Source: Pratylenchus scribneri (lineage: Eukaryota > Nematoda > Chromadorea > Rhabditida > Pratylenchidae). Taken from it: DNA of 64,000 nucleotides. This document shows positions 1 through 12,125 of the stretch, piece by piece (position 1 is the stretch's first letter; each line of letters begins with the position of its first letter). The stretch is taken from contig JAQSEB010000047.1 in NCBI GenBank assembly GCA_030063045.1, positions 2,728,001-2,792,000 on the forward strand, in the 5' to 3' direction. A program made the translations under genes and the position numbers. The notes beneath the pieces are model-generated. The model was not told the DNA's origin. It did not search any database and saw only the letters and a program-made list of their open reading frames with translations.

Positions 1-106
1 TTAACATTGCTATAATTTCTTTTAACATATGGAAAATAATTCATCCTTAATAACATTTATTCCATATTAATCAAAAAATTAATCATTAAAAAAATAAATA
101 AAATAG

Positions 107-372
107 AACGACGCGATCAAGCACAACAACTTCTTCGGGTACGCCATCGGCGGGGTGCCGTCGTTGGTGCCGAAGGTGGCCCCCGAGAAATGGCGCGCCT
201 TCGGCTGCGTAAAGTGTTGATGGTTGTGAGGGTTGTGAGTGCTTGGCGTGATTTGGCCGGACGCCTTCTTTTGCCCACATCAAGAAGGTCCTCGCGGCTG
301 TCACAAAGAAGTGGAATGAGTGTAAAGGATTTGGAAGAATACCAACAAGAGATGGCAGAAAAACCGAATTTT
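107..372 (+). other. GC-rich coding-like patch at the left edge
   Basis: This short stretch is far richer in G and C than its surroundings. An acceptor-like AG at 105-106 is followed by 34 open codons at 107-208 that read like protein (including GYAIGGVPSLVPKVAPEKW) and end at a GTAAAG donor. A second open stretch in frame from 285 (starting KVLAAVTKKW) runs to a stop at 372-374. From about 316 the frame of the downstream large gene is also open, so two frames overlap. It could be an upstream exon of the large gene, the tail of another gene, or inserted DNA. I do not recognise the peptide. Confidence 0.3.
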
Positions 373-3300
373 GAGGAAAAAATTGGCCTTCTGATGGAAT
401 CGAGCCGTTCGCTTCAATCAACACCGCCCCCTCTTTTGTTGCCAATCAACACTGCCAATTTGCCCAGCAGGGGCGGTTCAGCATGTTCATTGGCTTGTAC
501 GGCTTTCTGAATTAATTATTTTATAACCATTTTTGATTCCCTTTTCTATCATTCTGTCCCATTTCAATTTCCTCCTTCCCGCTTTTCCTTTCTATTTTCC
601 TATTTGCTTTTTGTTTTGTATTTTTTCCTTCTTTGCTTTTGTGCTTTATTTAAATTTTGCTTGAAAACTGTCCTAAAATTTTATAGTTCCGAAACTTTTT
701 AATATGTCATTTTTCCTATTATTTTTTTCAGTGGATCCATCGGGTCATCCTGCAATTCATGCCACCCTTTCAAATACTTCATTGAGTCCAATGGCAATGG
801 CCGGAGGTAAAAAAATAATTTTTAATACAAATTTGGACGAATTTGCAGACGCCAGATATGGTAGAATGAGGGAATTCACCGATGAGGAATCAAATCTTTG
901 TTTGCTTCTGAACCGAGTTGTGGATATGCAGAATCCGGAAAGGTAAAATTAAGATGAATTAAAACGATAAGATTAATTAATAAAAAATATTAATAATTTG
1001 AATAATTTTAAAATGAAAAGGAGAAAATAATATTACCCAAATTTTTAATTTAAAAATATCATATACTTTTTATGTTAAAAATGCTGATATTAAATGAATT
1101 TGACAAATTTTTGATCAAGAAATTTTGGTTATTTAAAAAAATTAATTCGTTAATATTTTATCAGGCACACTGTTTTCCTTGTTGTCTCCCTTTTTGTGCA
1201 CTTTTTGGCCAGCAAAAAATGCGGCCCAGCTGACAATGCCAAAAAACAAAGTGTAAGTATTGATTGATTAGCCAATAATATAATTAAATTCCAATTCAAA
1301 GGTTTTACTTCGTCATTTCAACACTTTGCTTGGCTACAGCAATTCGGATAAATGTTTCACAATTCCGCCGGCCCGACTTCGACGTGCCGCCGTCTGCAAT
1401 GCATTTTTGCATGGATTGCCTGAAGTTTTGGATTCAAATTTGTTAATTGGCAATCAAGTAACCCTCAATTCAATAAATAACCATTTTTTTGATAAATTTC
1501 AGCTTTTGTCCATTGTTCTTCAACTTCTTCTCTATTTGCCTTCTCCACAAAAATTCGCCAGTGATGCGCCTTCGGCCGACTATTCCCTTCGTCTACTTTC
1601 GGCACAACAACGCCACAATTGGTTGCATGCTGTCATTACGATTCTCTACAAGGTAAATCAAAATATACCGTATCATCCTTAATTAAAATGGGGAATTATT
1701 TTTTTAATTCTGATGAGCAAAAATGGGGAATTAAAAGAAGTTGGAATTTAGGATTAAAAGGATGGGGTATTATTGGGGGGGGGGGGGGGAAGGGGTTTTA
1801 TATAAAAAAGATAAAAGGTATATGTAAATTTTATATCCTTTTTGATCCTCAAATTAGTTTCATTCATCTTTTTTTATTTAGTCTTGACCAAATTAATATA
1901 GATATTAAGAAGGAATAAGATAATAATATTATCATCTTTTATCCTATAAATATTTTCAATCCAAATTTCCCTCCTATTCCTATTAGTATCGGTGTGATGT
2001 GCCACCCACCTGTGAATCCATCAAAAAATTGATGCAAATTGTTGTGCAAACTTTGGAGCAACAATGCCATCGATGTCCTTCCGCTCAATCGGATCAATCC
2101 CAACAACAGGGTGGACCAATTCCACCTGAAAAGAAGGAGAGAAGATCCGCTGTTGGATTATTGGATGCGCCACAAGGTTGAGAAATTCACTGAAATTAAA
2201 TATATCTTAATTGAGTCATCATAGGTTGGTCATCATCGGATTCGGATGGAAATGACGGTGATGAACCAAAAGAAAGATTGCCAACAATGGAAGAAGTGGA
2301 GGAGGAAAAGGAACGAAAAAAGAGTGGACCAACATTACAAAGGCCGGAATCATTGCGAATTTTATCCGTGAAAGAGGCCGCAGGACGGGAACGGAAGGAA
2401 TCCACAAAAACAGTGGCAAAAGGATCCGATTTTGCCGAGGTAAGGAATTAATGGATGCAAATGTCCAAAAGGATTACACAACGTCAAAAGATAATTAAGC
2501 GAATTTCAATATTTTTTCAACAAATTAAATATTTCCTTAAAATTAGTGAATTTAATTAATTTTCTCTAATAAGTATGGAGATGCAACGCGTCCACCGGCC
2601 ATTGCCCTGCATCCGCCCACAATTGGCTCATCGGGTCGTTTTCGGCATCGAAGCAGCGGATTCCCCTCCCAACCCCAATCCCGTCCATTGGCCACCACTC
2701 CAAATCGTTCAACCTCAAATTTGATGCATTCTAAATCAATGAAACAATCATCGGAACATTCAAAATTGTGTTGTGGAATTTGCGGAAATCGATTGGAACG
2801 TTTTGACGAGGAAACACTTTCATTGTGTTGCGTGGCACTTTGCACATTCCTTCACAGGGCCACTTCATTGGCTGCCCCATTATTGCCCAGAACAGTTTGG
2901 TTTTTTCCCAATTCTTTTCAAATATATTTTCAGCTTCGATGTGTTGCACATTTCATTGATACCCCACATTTTCCTTGGCAAGAATCAAATATTTTTGTTC
3001 CTGGGAATGCCAAAAGTGCTGCAAAACAATTAATACGAATTATTTTACATCAAGTTTTTTTGCATTAAAAATGAATAAAATGTTATTTTATTTTAAGCTA
3101 TCAAGCAGTGGAATTGCTCTTCAATTGTTCAATTTGCCAATTCAAGGTGATGAATTGCATCCATTTTGGAGTCGAATTGGCCAAGCATTGGCGGATTTCA
3201 CTGAATTGAATCCAATTTCATTCCTCCAAAATTTATTGGAAGTATTTATGAGAGGGGAGTCTTTTCTTAAAATATTTCATAGGATATGTCCGAGGGTTGG

Positions 3301-5387
3301 CCAATGCGTGTCACCCGAATTTTGCACAATTTGGCAATTTATATTCAATATGTTCCAATGGAGGCCATCTCAAATTGGACCGCCGTGATTGCCCAAATGG
3401 ATGGATTATATCGGCGACTTCATTCACAGGTGTATTTGACAATAAATATTTTGGATTATTTGAACATAAATTTCCACAGCTTGCCATTGAACCTACCGCC
3501 CAATCCACAATTCAATCTCAAATGCATCAATCCCAACAGCAGAAACAATTTCGTGCCGAATTGACCAGTTCCGTTTTGGTGATGAGCCGAATGTTTCGGG
3601 TGCAAAGTTTTGCCACAATCAAAGGAGCAGTCCAATTGATTGAGGCATTCGCCAAATGGCTGGTGGAAATTTTGCATAAAACACCAGCGGATTTGTGGGA
3701 TTTGTGAGTTCAAAATAATATATGAGCTATTCATTGCCATTTTCAGGTTAACTGTTTGTACAGCTTGCAATCGAGTTAGCAATTAAATTTTAAATATTTA
3801 ATTTAAAAATATTCAAATATTTTTAGGGAATGATCCGCGAAAGGGACAAACAAATTTTGACGCGTGCCGTAGTCAGCGAATTGGTCGCAGCACTAAAATT
3901 TAAATGTGAATTGGCCGAACCAAATTATTTGACCATTGTTCGAATGGTTTTGCAAGATTTTGGCGAGCCACTTGGCGATGATTGGGCCGCATCCACCTGC
4001 GGATTGGCTACATTTGAAGTTGGCGGCGAAGACAGCGAAAGTCGAAGGGCAGATTTGGTGAATATTGCTGGGGGAAATGGACAATTTGAGAGTCAACAAT
4101 CATTCGGTGGAATTGGGGATCAATTCAATACGGGAGCGGCGGAGGCCATTAGGCCACATGTGCCAGAATTGTTGGAATTTATTGCAGATATGCATGTTTT
4201 GGCCAAATTGAAGGTGAATAAAAATATTCGGAAGAATATTAAAGAAATATTTGAACATTGTTAGAAACAATCGGCAAGCAATAGTGATCGAGTTGGAGGC
4301 GATTTGAAGGCAGGATTGGCCGAAGTGATCGCACTGGAAATGAGTCGTCCATCGGTGCGCGACTCGCGAACTGTAAATTTGCTTCCAAAAATATTGAATA
4401 AATTAAATCCAAATAAAGGTGATGCGTTTCATTCCTTGGCTATATTCGCCACCTTCATTGGCCCAAGCATTGCCTGGCCAATTCGCCGAATCCGTTGCCA
4501 ATGTGCGTGTTCTTTCTTGGATTTTGCTTGGCGCATTGCATGCCCGTGGCGGTTCCAATCTTTGCCCAATTATTGTTGGCAATTTTCAACAACAACAAAT
4601 GCCATCCTCGGCCTCTGGCCAAGCAAATGTTTGTTTGCCCGTCCCAATCGCTTGTTCTGGCCAAATGGCCGATTATATTCATTTTGTTTTGGCTGGTTTT
4701 GCGGATCAATCAAAGGTGTATTATTTTAGAAGAATATTTCTTACACTTTACTAAATCAATTTTTAGCAATCCGTCGTCCATATGTCCGCCCTTTTCCATG
4801 CCTTCCATCTTTGCCAACTTTGGACAATTTATTGTGAGCAAACGGCGGCAGCCAGTCGATCCGAGGAAACTCTCTCCCGAACAATGCAACAAATTTTGGA
4901 TTTTTGGGCCCGAGTGACACCGGCAATCCTCCAATTGTTGTCTCATTCCAAAGTGGTCAGTCCCCATTCTTCAAATTTAATTTTTCTTTTTTTTTGCTTA
5001 AGAAAGAATAGTTTAAAATAATCCTTTTAAATTGTTATTCTTTTGATAATTAAATTTTTATTCCAGCTAGCCGATATGGTTAATTTGCATTTTGTGAATA
5101 CTCTCCAAGCTTTGCAACAAGTAAATTCCGCTGTCCTCTGCCAGCTCTATCCAATGTGGGAGCCTGTATTGACTGCCCATCATGCGCATGTGCCACGGCA
5201 ACTTCGACTCAAACTGGATGCCGTTGAGGCTCAAGTCTGTTTTTTGGAAGGAAAATTTCCCATTTTACAATAATTCCAGCCACCGATGGAGAATCCGCAA
5301 ATGCGACCGTGGCTTTCCAAAGTTCGCTATAAAATTTCCCAAATTGAATTGCAAACCAGTGCGGCATCACCTTTCTATAATGTTTAA
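316..5387 (+). CDS. unc-79: UNC-79-like large NALCN-complex subunit (3' part)
   Basis: C-terminal part of a very large, mostly helical, conserved protein. By resemblance it is UNC-79, a subunit that supports the neuronal sodium-leak channel NALCN. UNC-80 is the main alternative, because I identify it from remembered family features and not by alignment. Exons that keep frame: about 316-496, 732-944, 1165-1252, 1302-1457, 1503-1652, 1987-2176, 2225-2439, 2574-2894, 2934-3053, 3098-3241, 3283-3429, 3480-3703, 3747-3774, 3827-4213, 4265-4372, 4419-4715, 4767-4955, 5067-5234 and 5280-5387. Telling segments are LLRHFNTLLGYSNSDKCF near the start, HMSALFHAFHLCQLW at about 4780, and a terminus reading RYKISQIELQTSAASPFYNV. 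The family is about 2,600 residues, so the 5' half lies outside the window. The first exon boundary is uncertain. Confidence 0.6.
1775..1789 (+). repeat. 15-nt poly-G run in an intron
   Basis: Fifteen consecutive G residues lie inside the intron between 1653 and 1986 of the UNC-79-like gene. Such a run is rare in DNA this AT-rich. It could form a G-quadruplex in RNA, or its length could be a sequencing error. Confidence 0.8.
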
Positions 5388-5737
5388 TGTGATTTTGATT
5401 GATGAAGAAATTATAAGAATTTTTATTCAATTAATTTTTAAAAATATTTTTAATAATAAATTATGAACGAATTATTTGCAAAATCAGAATTAGCTAAAAT
5501 ACAAAAAATAAAATAACCAAAGAATGTAAATCATGACGGATAAGAGAAGAAATATATCATAATAAAAATACATTTAATATACTTTAATAAAATTTAATAT
5601 AATTTATTTCAAAGCTATTCCAATGCTTCAAAAATTGTTGTGAACTAACGCAAAATAATTTTTTATTAAAAAATATTCATTAAAAATTAAAATAAGTGGT
5701 TTAACTGCAATAAATAATTTCGGAGATTTAAACATTT
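5388..5737. other. AT-rich intergenic spacer
   Basis: No open frame or RNA gene is visible. The stretch separates the converging ends of the UNC-79-like gene and the minus-strand secreted protein gene. Confidence 0.6.
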
Positions 5738-6393
5738 TCATTCACAATCCTCATTTGCTGGATCCAAATATCGTTCAGTTTGGCAGCCAATCACTCCTCC
5801 CTTCAATTCAATACAATTTCCAACAACTTTTTCCATCTATTAAATAAATACCAAAATAAAATATGAATGAAAAATGGAAAAAATTAGTAAACTGGGACCT
5901 GTGAAATGCGAATTTTACATTTTCCATTGGATTTTTCCATATTTTTAGTGACTGATGCCGATTCCAATATATTCTCTCTCTCTTCTGCATATTCAATGAT
6001 AATCTTCTCAAAAAAAAATTGACAATATTATTTTTGGGTTAACAATTATATCTTTCATTTGATTTTAGGCTCTTTTTGAGATTTTTAAAACAAAAATTCA
6101 TTAAACTTAGTAAGGATTTAAATTTAATGAATTTTAAGAATTTATTTAAATTTTTAAATGCATTTTATAAATTAATTTACTTCATCATTGATTGGAATTG
6201 GAGCAATATTTTTATTGTTAAAAAATGTTGTTGGATCGCATGGAGTGCATATTTTTCGTGTACGTTTTCGATGTTGATGATTTTGTCCAGGAGCATTATT
6301 TTGTGCATTCAATTGCTGATTTTGTTCGGCATTAATCATTGATGTTGTGAATGCCAAAAATAACAATGAAATTAGAAATAATTTATTAACCAT
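5738..6393 (-). CDS. Small secreted cysteine-containing protein, novel
   Basis: Three minus-strand exons join in phase: 6181-6393, 5899-6006 and 5738-5836, giving about 139 residues. The protein starts with a clear signal peptide (MVNKLFLISLLFLAFTTS, then MINAE). A Gln/Asn-rich and basic stretch with RKRTRK follows, then a CTPC pair and a C-terminal part with spaced cysteines (GNCIEL, GVIGCQTERY, NEDCE). Donors are GTAAAT and GTCCCA. Acceptors end in GAG and TAG. I do not recognise the family. The size, signal peptide and cysteines fit a secreted factor or putative parasite effector, but that is inference. The basic cluster could be a processing site. Confidence 0.65.
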
Positions 6394-7351
6394 TTTAATT
6401 CTTTTAAATTTTTCAAAATTTATATTCAAATTTCAATTGGATAATTATGGAAAATTTTTGAATTGAAAGAAATGATTATGAGTAATATTTAATTGGCACT
6501 TTTACTAAAAGAAATGCTCATTTCAAAGTCATATGAGAATTTATATTTTGATGCGCATTGCAAATTATATATAAAACTTTAAATATAGTAGAAAGGTTGT
6601 TCTAATTCTATTCCGGAAGAACTTTAAAATTTATATTTTTGAGACATTTTGTTTAAGGTGAGTTTGCAACTTGAGCCAATCAAGGCTTAAATAATTTTAA
6701 TTTTCTATTTTTCTGGCTTTATTTTTGTTACTATTTAATTATGGCCAAAGATAATTGATTAAAAAATATTTTCACATCATATTACTTAAAGAAATAAATA
6801 ATATTTTCTTCATAAAATTTTGTTATGAATATTTTTTGATGTCACCTTTGGTGCGTAGTTTCCAACTTCCTCATATATTTAAGTCATCCAACATTTTGTT
6901 GCGCCCATAGAACGGAAAATGGCACCAACGACATTCACAATTTAATATTGGGATTCCATTTTAGTCCAAATAAACATAGAACATATAAATTATAATTATT
7001 ATTATTATTCGGATTTGAATTGGGAAGGGCAAAATTTAATGAATGGGTTTGTTTGGCTTCCTTTACATAAATATATAAATTATAAATGCCATAGAAATAT
7101 TTTCTTGTGATCCGCTAATTTGTGCTTTGGATGGAGAATGAAAATTAAAATGAATAATAAAATTTTCGAAATTAAAGATGTATTTTATGATGAATTTATG
7201 TATTTTGATCGGTACCAATAATTAAAATATGCAATAATGTTTAAAATTTTTAAATAAAATTTTTTTATAATCATATAAATTGAATTTTGAGAAATAATCA
7301 TTTTATTGATCTGAGAATCATCATTTTCTTAATTCTTATAGTACAGTAATT
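6394..7351. other. AT-rich intergenic region
   Basis: Nothing convincing is coding here on either strand. I looked on the minus strand for the missing C-terminal membrane segment of the neighbouring DEG/ENaC gene and did not find it. Confidence 0.55.
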
Positions 7352-9372
7352 TCAAGCAAATCCATCGTAATTTGTGCAAATATTGTTTTGTTTTTCGGCT
7401 GAAAGCAAAATTCGAAGTTCTCTCTCTTCCCAAGTGGACATTTGATTGTCCAAAGCGAATAAATCCAATACAATGTCAATTGTGTTGCGAAGAGCTCAAA
7501 AATAAAATAAAAAGGAAAAAGCATGAATAATCACTTATATATGAAGCTGGCATCCGATTTTGACCTCCGATTTGTATGCAATCAATGCCAATTTCCGATG
7601 GGATCCATTCAATCAAACATGGCCCACCATCCAGCCAATGACAACTTTGAGAGGAATAAAATTATTGATTATAAATTTAATTAATTTTGGAATATTTTAA
7701 TTAATTATTTTTAATTATTTTGCCCAAATAAACTCACAATAAAACATATTCCTCCAATTTTGGTTTGGCTTTTGCCACATATTCTGCAAAATTTTCCATT
7801 CTATTCAAAATTTCCTCCAATAATTTTTTCATTTTTATGGCACGGCATTTTATCAATTCAATTAATTTGAGTCCATCCTCTAGGCCGGCATTCATCTTCA
7901 ATTCAAATAATAAAAATTAATTTTAAAAGTGAATTTCCAAAAATAACTTCAACAATTTTAGCAAAGCAACTATCATTCTGTAAATTTAAATTTATTTAAA
8001 TAATTCGAATTAATTAATTAAACCATATGAAGTTGCCATTCTCGATAATTTGTATAATTTTCATAGATTTTCGATCGATCTTTTGCCAAAGTTTTTGCCA
8101 ATTTTAACTGTTTAAAAATTATTAAATATTTCCATCAAATTTACCCGCATTAAATTTGCACATTGAGGGAATAATTTTTGGTAATTTTCATTTTGGCTGA
8201 ACAATTCGACTTCTTCCATAATTTTTGCCAAATTTGTTGTATTCGCCCCATTGGCAATATTCAAATAATTATTCGCAAAAGACAATGCATTTTTTGTTAA
8301 ATTCAAAATGGAAATTCCATCAATTTCGGGTATTTGATTTGGGACATTGTAAAAGCGCGAAATAATGTGAATAAAATCGGCCGGGCCTTCATAGTAGAGA
8401 ATGCTTCTTTTAATTGAAAATAAATATAAATTATCATTATTTGATATCCTTTTTATAATTAAAAATAAATAAATAATAATTTTTTTGACTATAATTTAAT
8501 GGAGAATCTAAAAATATTTTCATTTATGCCCAAAGGGAATATCAAAAATATTAACAATGGATTGTCCTCTCCTTAGAATAAGAATCTTACTTCACTAGGG
8601 AATACTGTATCCATGGAAGAATTATTAAGCCAAATTTTATATTTTTATTTGATGAGTATTAAAAATTCTCTGAAAATGCCATTCATTTAATGTCTATTTT
8701 TTCTTTAAACAGACTAACAGAAATTAGAAATTTTATTCATTAATTTTTATATATTGATAAAGGAATAAAAATTCAACAAACTTGAATTGCCTCAATGGGC
8801 AAACAATAATTTGGGGAACGGACATATTTGACACTTTTGTTGTGTACATTTGGATGGAATCTTTTTTGTCAATAAATCGACGAATATAAATTGTTGAATG
8901 ATAAAAGAACATGAAAATACTGCCAAACAAAATCAACGCCGACAAAATTCTTTAATTTTAAAAATATTTTATTTTTTATTATGCCGATTATTGAACGAAA
9001 ATTATTAGGTAATATTTTACTGGACAAAATAGACAACAAATTTAATTTTACTTTTCCAATAATATTTTTTTCAAGATTAAAAATAATTATTCTGAAGGCC
9101 AACCTAAACCAAAGAGGATGTCGAGAATGCAAGAATCGGAAGCCGCTAATTGAAGTAAAATCACAAAAGGCATCAAAAAGTTTCTTTGGATTTTTTCCAT
9201 CCTCCTCGTCCACAACAGTCACCAAATGGACAATGTCAACCATTTTTGCATGAATATTTTTTGTTTTGGCAGAATTTTTACGTTTTTCCTCCTCCGTCAC
9301 ATTTTTAGTCTGATTCGAAGGATTTGGACTGGGAGTCCGTCGATGAATTGGCGAAATTGAAAGATTTTGCAT
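7352..9372 (-). CDS. Truncated DEG/ENaC (degenerin-type) channel
   Basis: N-terminal and extracellular part of an amiloride-sensitive sodium channel family protein. The cytoplasmic N-terminus has the family block CDFTSISGFRFLHSRHP. TM1 follows in the next exon (ILSALILFGSIFMFFYHSTI, 8782-8949), then PQIIVCPLRQF. An extracellular part of several exons contains LFPQCANL, NDSCFAKIVE and CHWLDGGPCLIEW. The last exon ends with NNICTNYDGFA and a stop at 7352. Exon ends read include 9104-9372, 8782-8949 and 8145-8403. At roughly 410 residues it lacks the second cysteine-rich block and the TM2/pore that every working family member has. The full paralogue at 21.5-25.4 kb shows what is missing. It is either a truncated pseudogene or a decoy subunit. 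The start Met at 9372 is a guess. Confidence 0.65.
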
Positions 9373-9868
9373 TGCATGAAATTTTATATATTTATTTGTA
9401 AAAAAATTAATGAATAAATCGACAATAAATGTATTTCTTTTTAAAGCTTTATAAAGAATGTGCAATTTGTTTATTCTCGAAATGAAAAATGGAATGCCCC
9501 TCCCCAAAAATAAATAAATAAATCATCAAAAAATAGGCATTTCGTATAAAACAAAAGCAAAGTAGTATAATTATAATTTGAAATATTTTTCACCTTTAAA
9601 AATGTAAAATAAAAATGGAAATTCTTCAAAATTCTGGAAAAGAATATGTGTCAAAATGAATGAATCATTTATTTAATATTGATCAATCGATTTGGATGGA
9701 TTATTAATTAATTAATTCGCGCAATCAGCTGTTTAATTGATTATAGCGAATATCAAAAACAAATGAAGCCGGTTTATATGAGCAATTTGCGCGCTCATCA
9801 ATATGCGAGAAAAAAGTCGAGATGCTCCCAACACGTAAAAATATTCACAATGAAAAAATTTCCCAAAG
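9373..9868. other. Intergenic region between divergent genes
   Basis: AT-rich spacer between the divergent DEG/ENaC and lipase genes, so it probably carries both promoters. No specific site is recognisable. Confidence 0.5.
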
Positions 9869-10900
9869 ATGATGTCAATTTTTATTCGAATATTTCCCCT
9901 ATTTTTGCTCTCATTTGTTCATTCCGAATTCAGTGCCGATTTTCGTGCATTTATCCACAATAAATATGGCATTCCAATGGTTAATGTGTTGGAGAGAAGG
10001 GATTTGGGTGCGGATGCCAGCATTGGGGGAAGGGAACCGGGAGCAGTTCCTTCCCAACAGGAACCAGTCATTATCGTTCATGGAATTACGAATAAAATTA
10101 CTCGATTCAATGTGCCAAAAATTACAAAAAAAAGAGCATTAAATTAATATTACTTTTTAGCATATAATTAAAGTATTACATGACCGGGGCAACGAAGTGT
10201 TTGGCACAACATGGGGCGATGGTGGAGTTACACCGGCCGGATTAGTCGAACTCAAATGTGCTTATGTTAAGCAAATAAGGTGATTTTATATTAAATAAAT
10301 CATAAATATGTCTAAATTTCAAATTCAAATTCACAGAAGTTTGATCATTTCGGTGAGGGAATATACAGGCAAAAAAGTGGACATAATTGCCTATTCAATG
10401 GGATCACCTTTGGCCAGAAAAGTTCGAATATTTCCATCCAATTATATTTTTATTTAAGGCAATTCTCGGTGGCATTTGTGTGGACACTCGCGAATTATTG
10501 GGCCCACCATTGACGGAACATATTGACACATTCCTTTCGGTGGGTGGTTCCAATTATGGGAGCATTCTATGTTTGGTACCAATTCCCATTGGAACATGCA
10601 ACAAAAAGAATGGCCTTCATTGTGAATCCGAATTTTTGGCCGATGTAAATGCCCAAACTGGCTATGAGGGCGCACAAATATTCAGCATTTTTTCAACGGA
10701 TGATGAAAAGGTTGGAAATTATTTTATTCATTTTGACTTCATTCATTCAATTTTAGATTGGCTTTCGGACATGTTCCCGGTTGGCATCCCCAATTGTGGG
10801 TGGCACTGGTTTTGTGAAGAAGCAAGGCCTTTCGCATGATGATATTTTGGACAAAACAATTGAATTGCAAATTAGTTTCATTCAAAGACATCGGCCATAA
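9869..10900 (+). CDS. Secreted class-2 triacylglycerol lipase (lips-type)
   Basis: Secreted serine hydrolase of the nematode lips family, expected to hydrolyse triacylglycerol or other lipid esters. Five exons keep frame: 9869-10111, 10161-10279, 10337-10421, 10459-10710 and 10757-10900. The start gives a signal peptide (IFPLFLLSFVHSEFSADF). The alpha/beta-hydrolase oxyanion block is EPVIIVHGITN. The nucleophile elbow is AYSMGSP, with Ala in place of the first Gly of GxSxG, which is usual in this family. Asp in STDDEK and His in GLSHDDIL are likely the other members of the triad. The GGSNYGS segment and cysteines between 10480 and 10640 also fit. The length of about 280 residues is near the family norm. 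Confidence 0.88.
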
Positions 10901-11209
10901 ATTTTCAATTGATGAGGTGATGGAAAATTGACTACCGTTTTGATATTTTAAATTATTATTCGATTGAATTATTGCAGCCAATGTGTTTTTTGTATGCAAG
11001 CCGATAAATTGAACTGGAAAATAATAAATTATTTTTAAATCACCCAAAAAATTATAAAAAATTGTTGAAAAATTGAAATACCACTAATGAAGAATATTTA
11101 TTAATTTTAGCCTAGCTAAATGAGGCAAGAATCAATACCAGAAGGTGATGTATCATTGAAAAGCCAAAACACTCCTTTACAAATTAGCATTTTTAAGAAA
11201 TCATATATT
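10901..11209. other. Short spacer before tandem array
   Basis: AT-rich 3' flank of the lipase gene leading directly into the 29-bp array. No gene seen. Confidence 0.5.
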
Positions 11210-11902
11210 CCACCCATGGCAATATGTACCCAGATATTCCACCCATGGCAATATGTACCCAGATATTCCACCCATGGCAATATGTACCCAGATATTCCAC
11301 CCATGGCCATATGCAACTTGCTTTTCCACCCACGGCCATATGCAACTTGCTTTTCCACCCACGGCCATATGTACCCAGATATTCCACCCATGGCAATATG
11401 TACCCAGATATTCCACCCATGGCAATATGTACCCAGATATTCCACCCATGGCAATATGCAACTTGCTTTTCCACCCACAGCCATATGCAACTTGCTTTTC
11501 CACCCACGGCCATATGCAACTTGCTTTTCCACCCACAGCCATATGCAACTTGCTTTTCCACCCACGGCCATATGTACCCAGATATTCCACCCATGGCAAT
11601 ATGTACCCAGATATTCCACCCATGGCAATATGTACCCAGATATTCCACCCATGGCAATATGCAACTTGCTTTTCCACCCACAGCCATATGCAATTTGCTT
11701 TTCCACCCACGGCCATATGCAACTTGCTTTTCCACCCACAGCCATATGCAACTTGCTTTTCCACCCACGGCCATATGTACCCAGATATTCCACCCATGGC
11801 AATATGTACCCAGATATTCCACCCATGGCAATATGTACCCAGATATTCCACCCACAGCCATATGCAACTTGCTTTTCCACCCACGGCCATATGCAACTTG
11901 CT
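11210..11902 (+). repeat. 29-bp tandem array with two unit types and higher-order structure
   Basis: About 24 head-to-tail copies of a 29-bp unit. Type A begins CCACCCATGGCAATATG and ends TACCCAGATATT. Type B begins CCACCCACGGCCATATG and ends CAACTTGCTTTT. Hybrid units occur at type boundaries (for example 11442 and 11645). Units 7-13 (11384-11586) and 14-20 (11587-11789) have the same order of types, so there is a 7-unit, 203-bp higher-order repeat. The unit contains no stop in any frame, which produces long false open frames on both strands. Confidence 0.95.
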
Positions 11903-11905
11903 CCG

Positions 11906-12125
11906 CATTTCTTTGTCGCTGATGCAACTTTAAGAAATTTATTTACTTTTAAGAATTTTATTGCATAAAAAGCTCTTTTGGACCATGAATTTCTCGCAGA
12001 ATGTGTCTTGAAAATACAAAACAGTTTCAAACAAGTTTAGCCATTTGCTAATATATTTGTGAAAACAAACGAATTATTGTTTTTATGAGAAAATTATGGT
12101 ATTCATAGAATTTATCGTGAATTTG
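11906..12125 (+). repeat. Dispersed repeat segment, copy 1
   Basis: This roughly 220-bp segment resembles 27975-28198 along its whole length, by eye about three quarters identical. Both start with TTTGTCGCTGATG and AACTTTAA and contain CGCAGAATG and TTGAAAA. Both lead directly into a minisatellite with the same core unit. It is probably the left part of a repeat family whose right part is the minisatellite. No coding sequence is seen. Confidence 0.8.

Noticed and set aside
11116..12030. Long open frames (up to about 300 codons) on both strands across the 29-bp array
   Set aside because: The 29-bp unit has no stop codon in any frame and its length is not a multiple of three, so all six frames stay open. 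The encoded peptides are only the repeat read in rotating frames.
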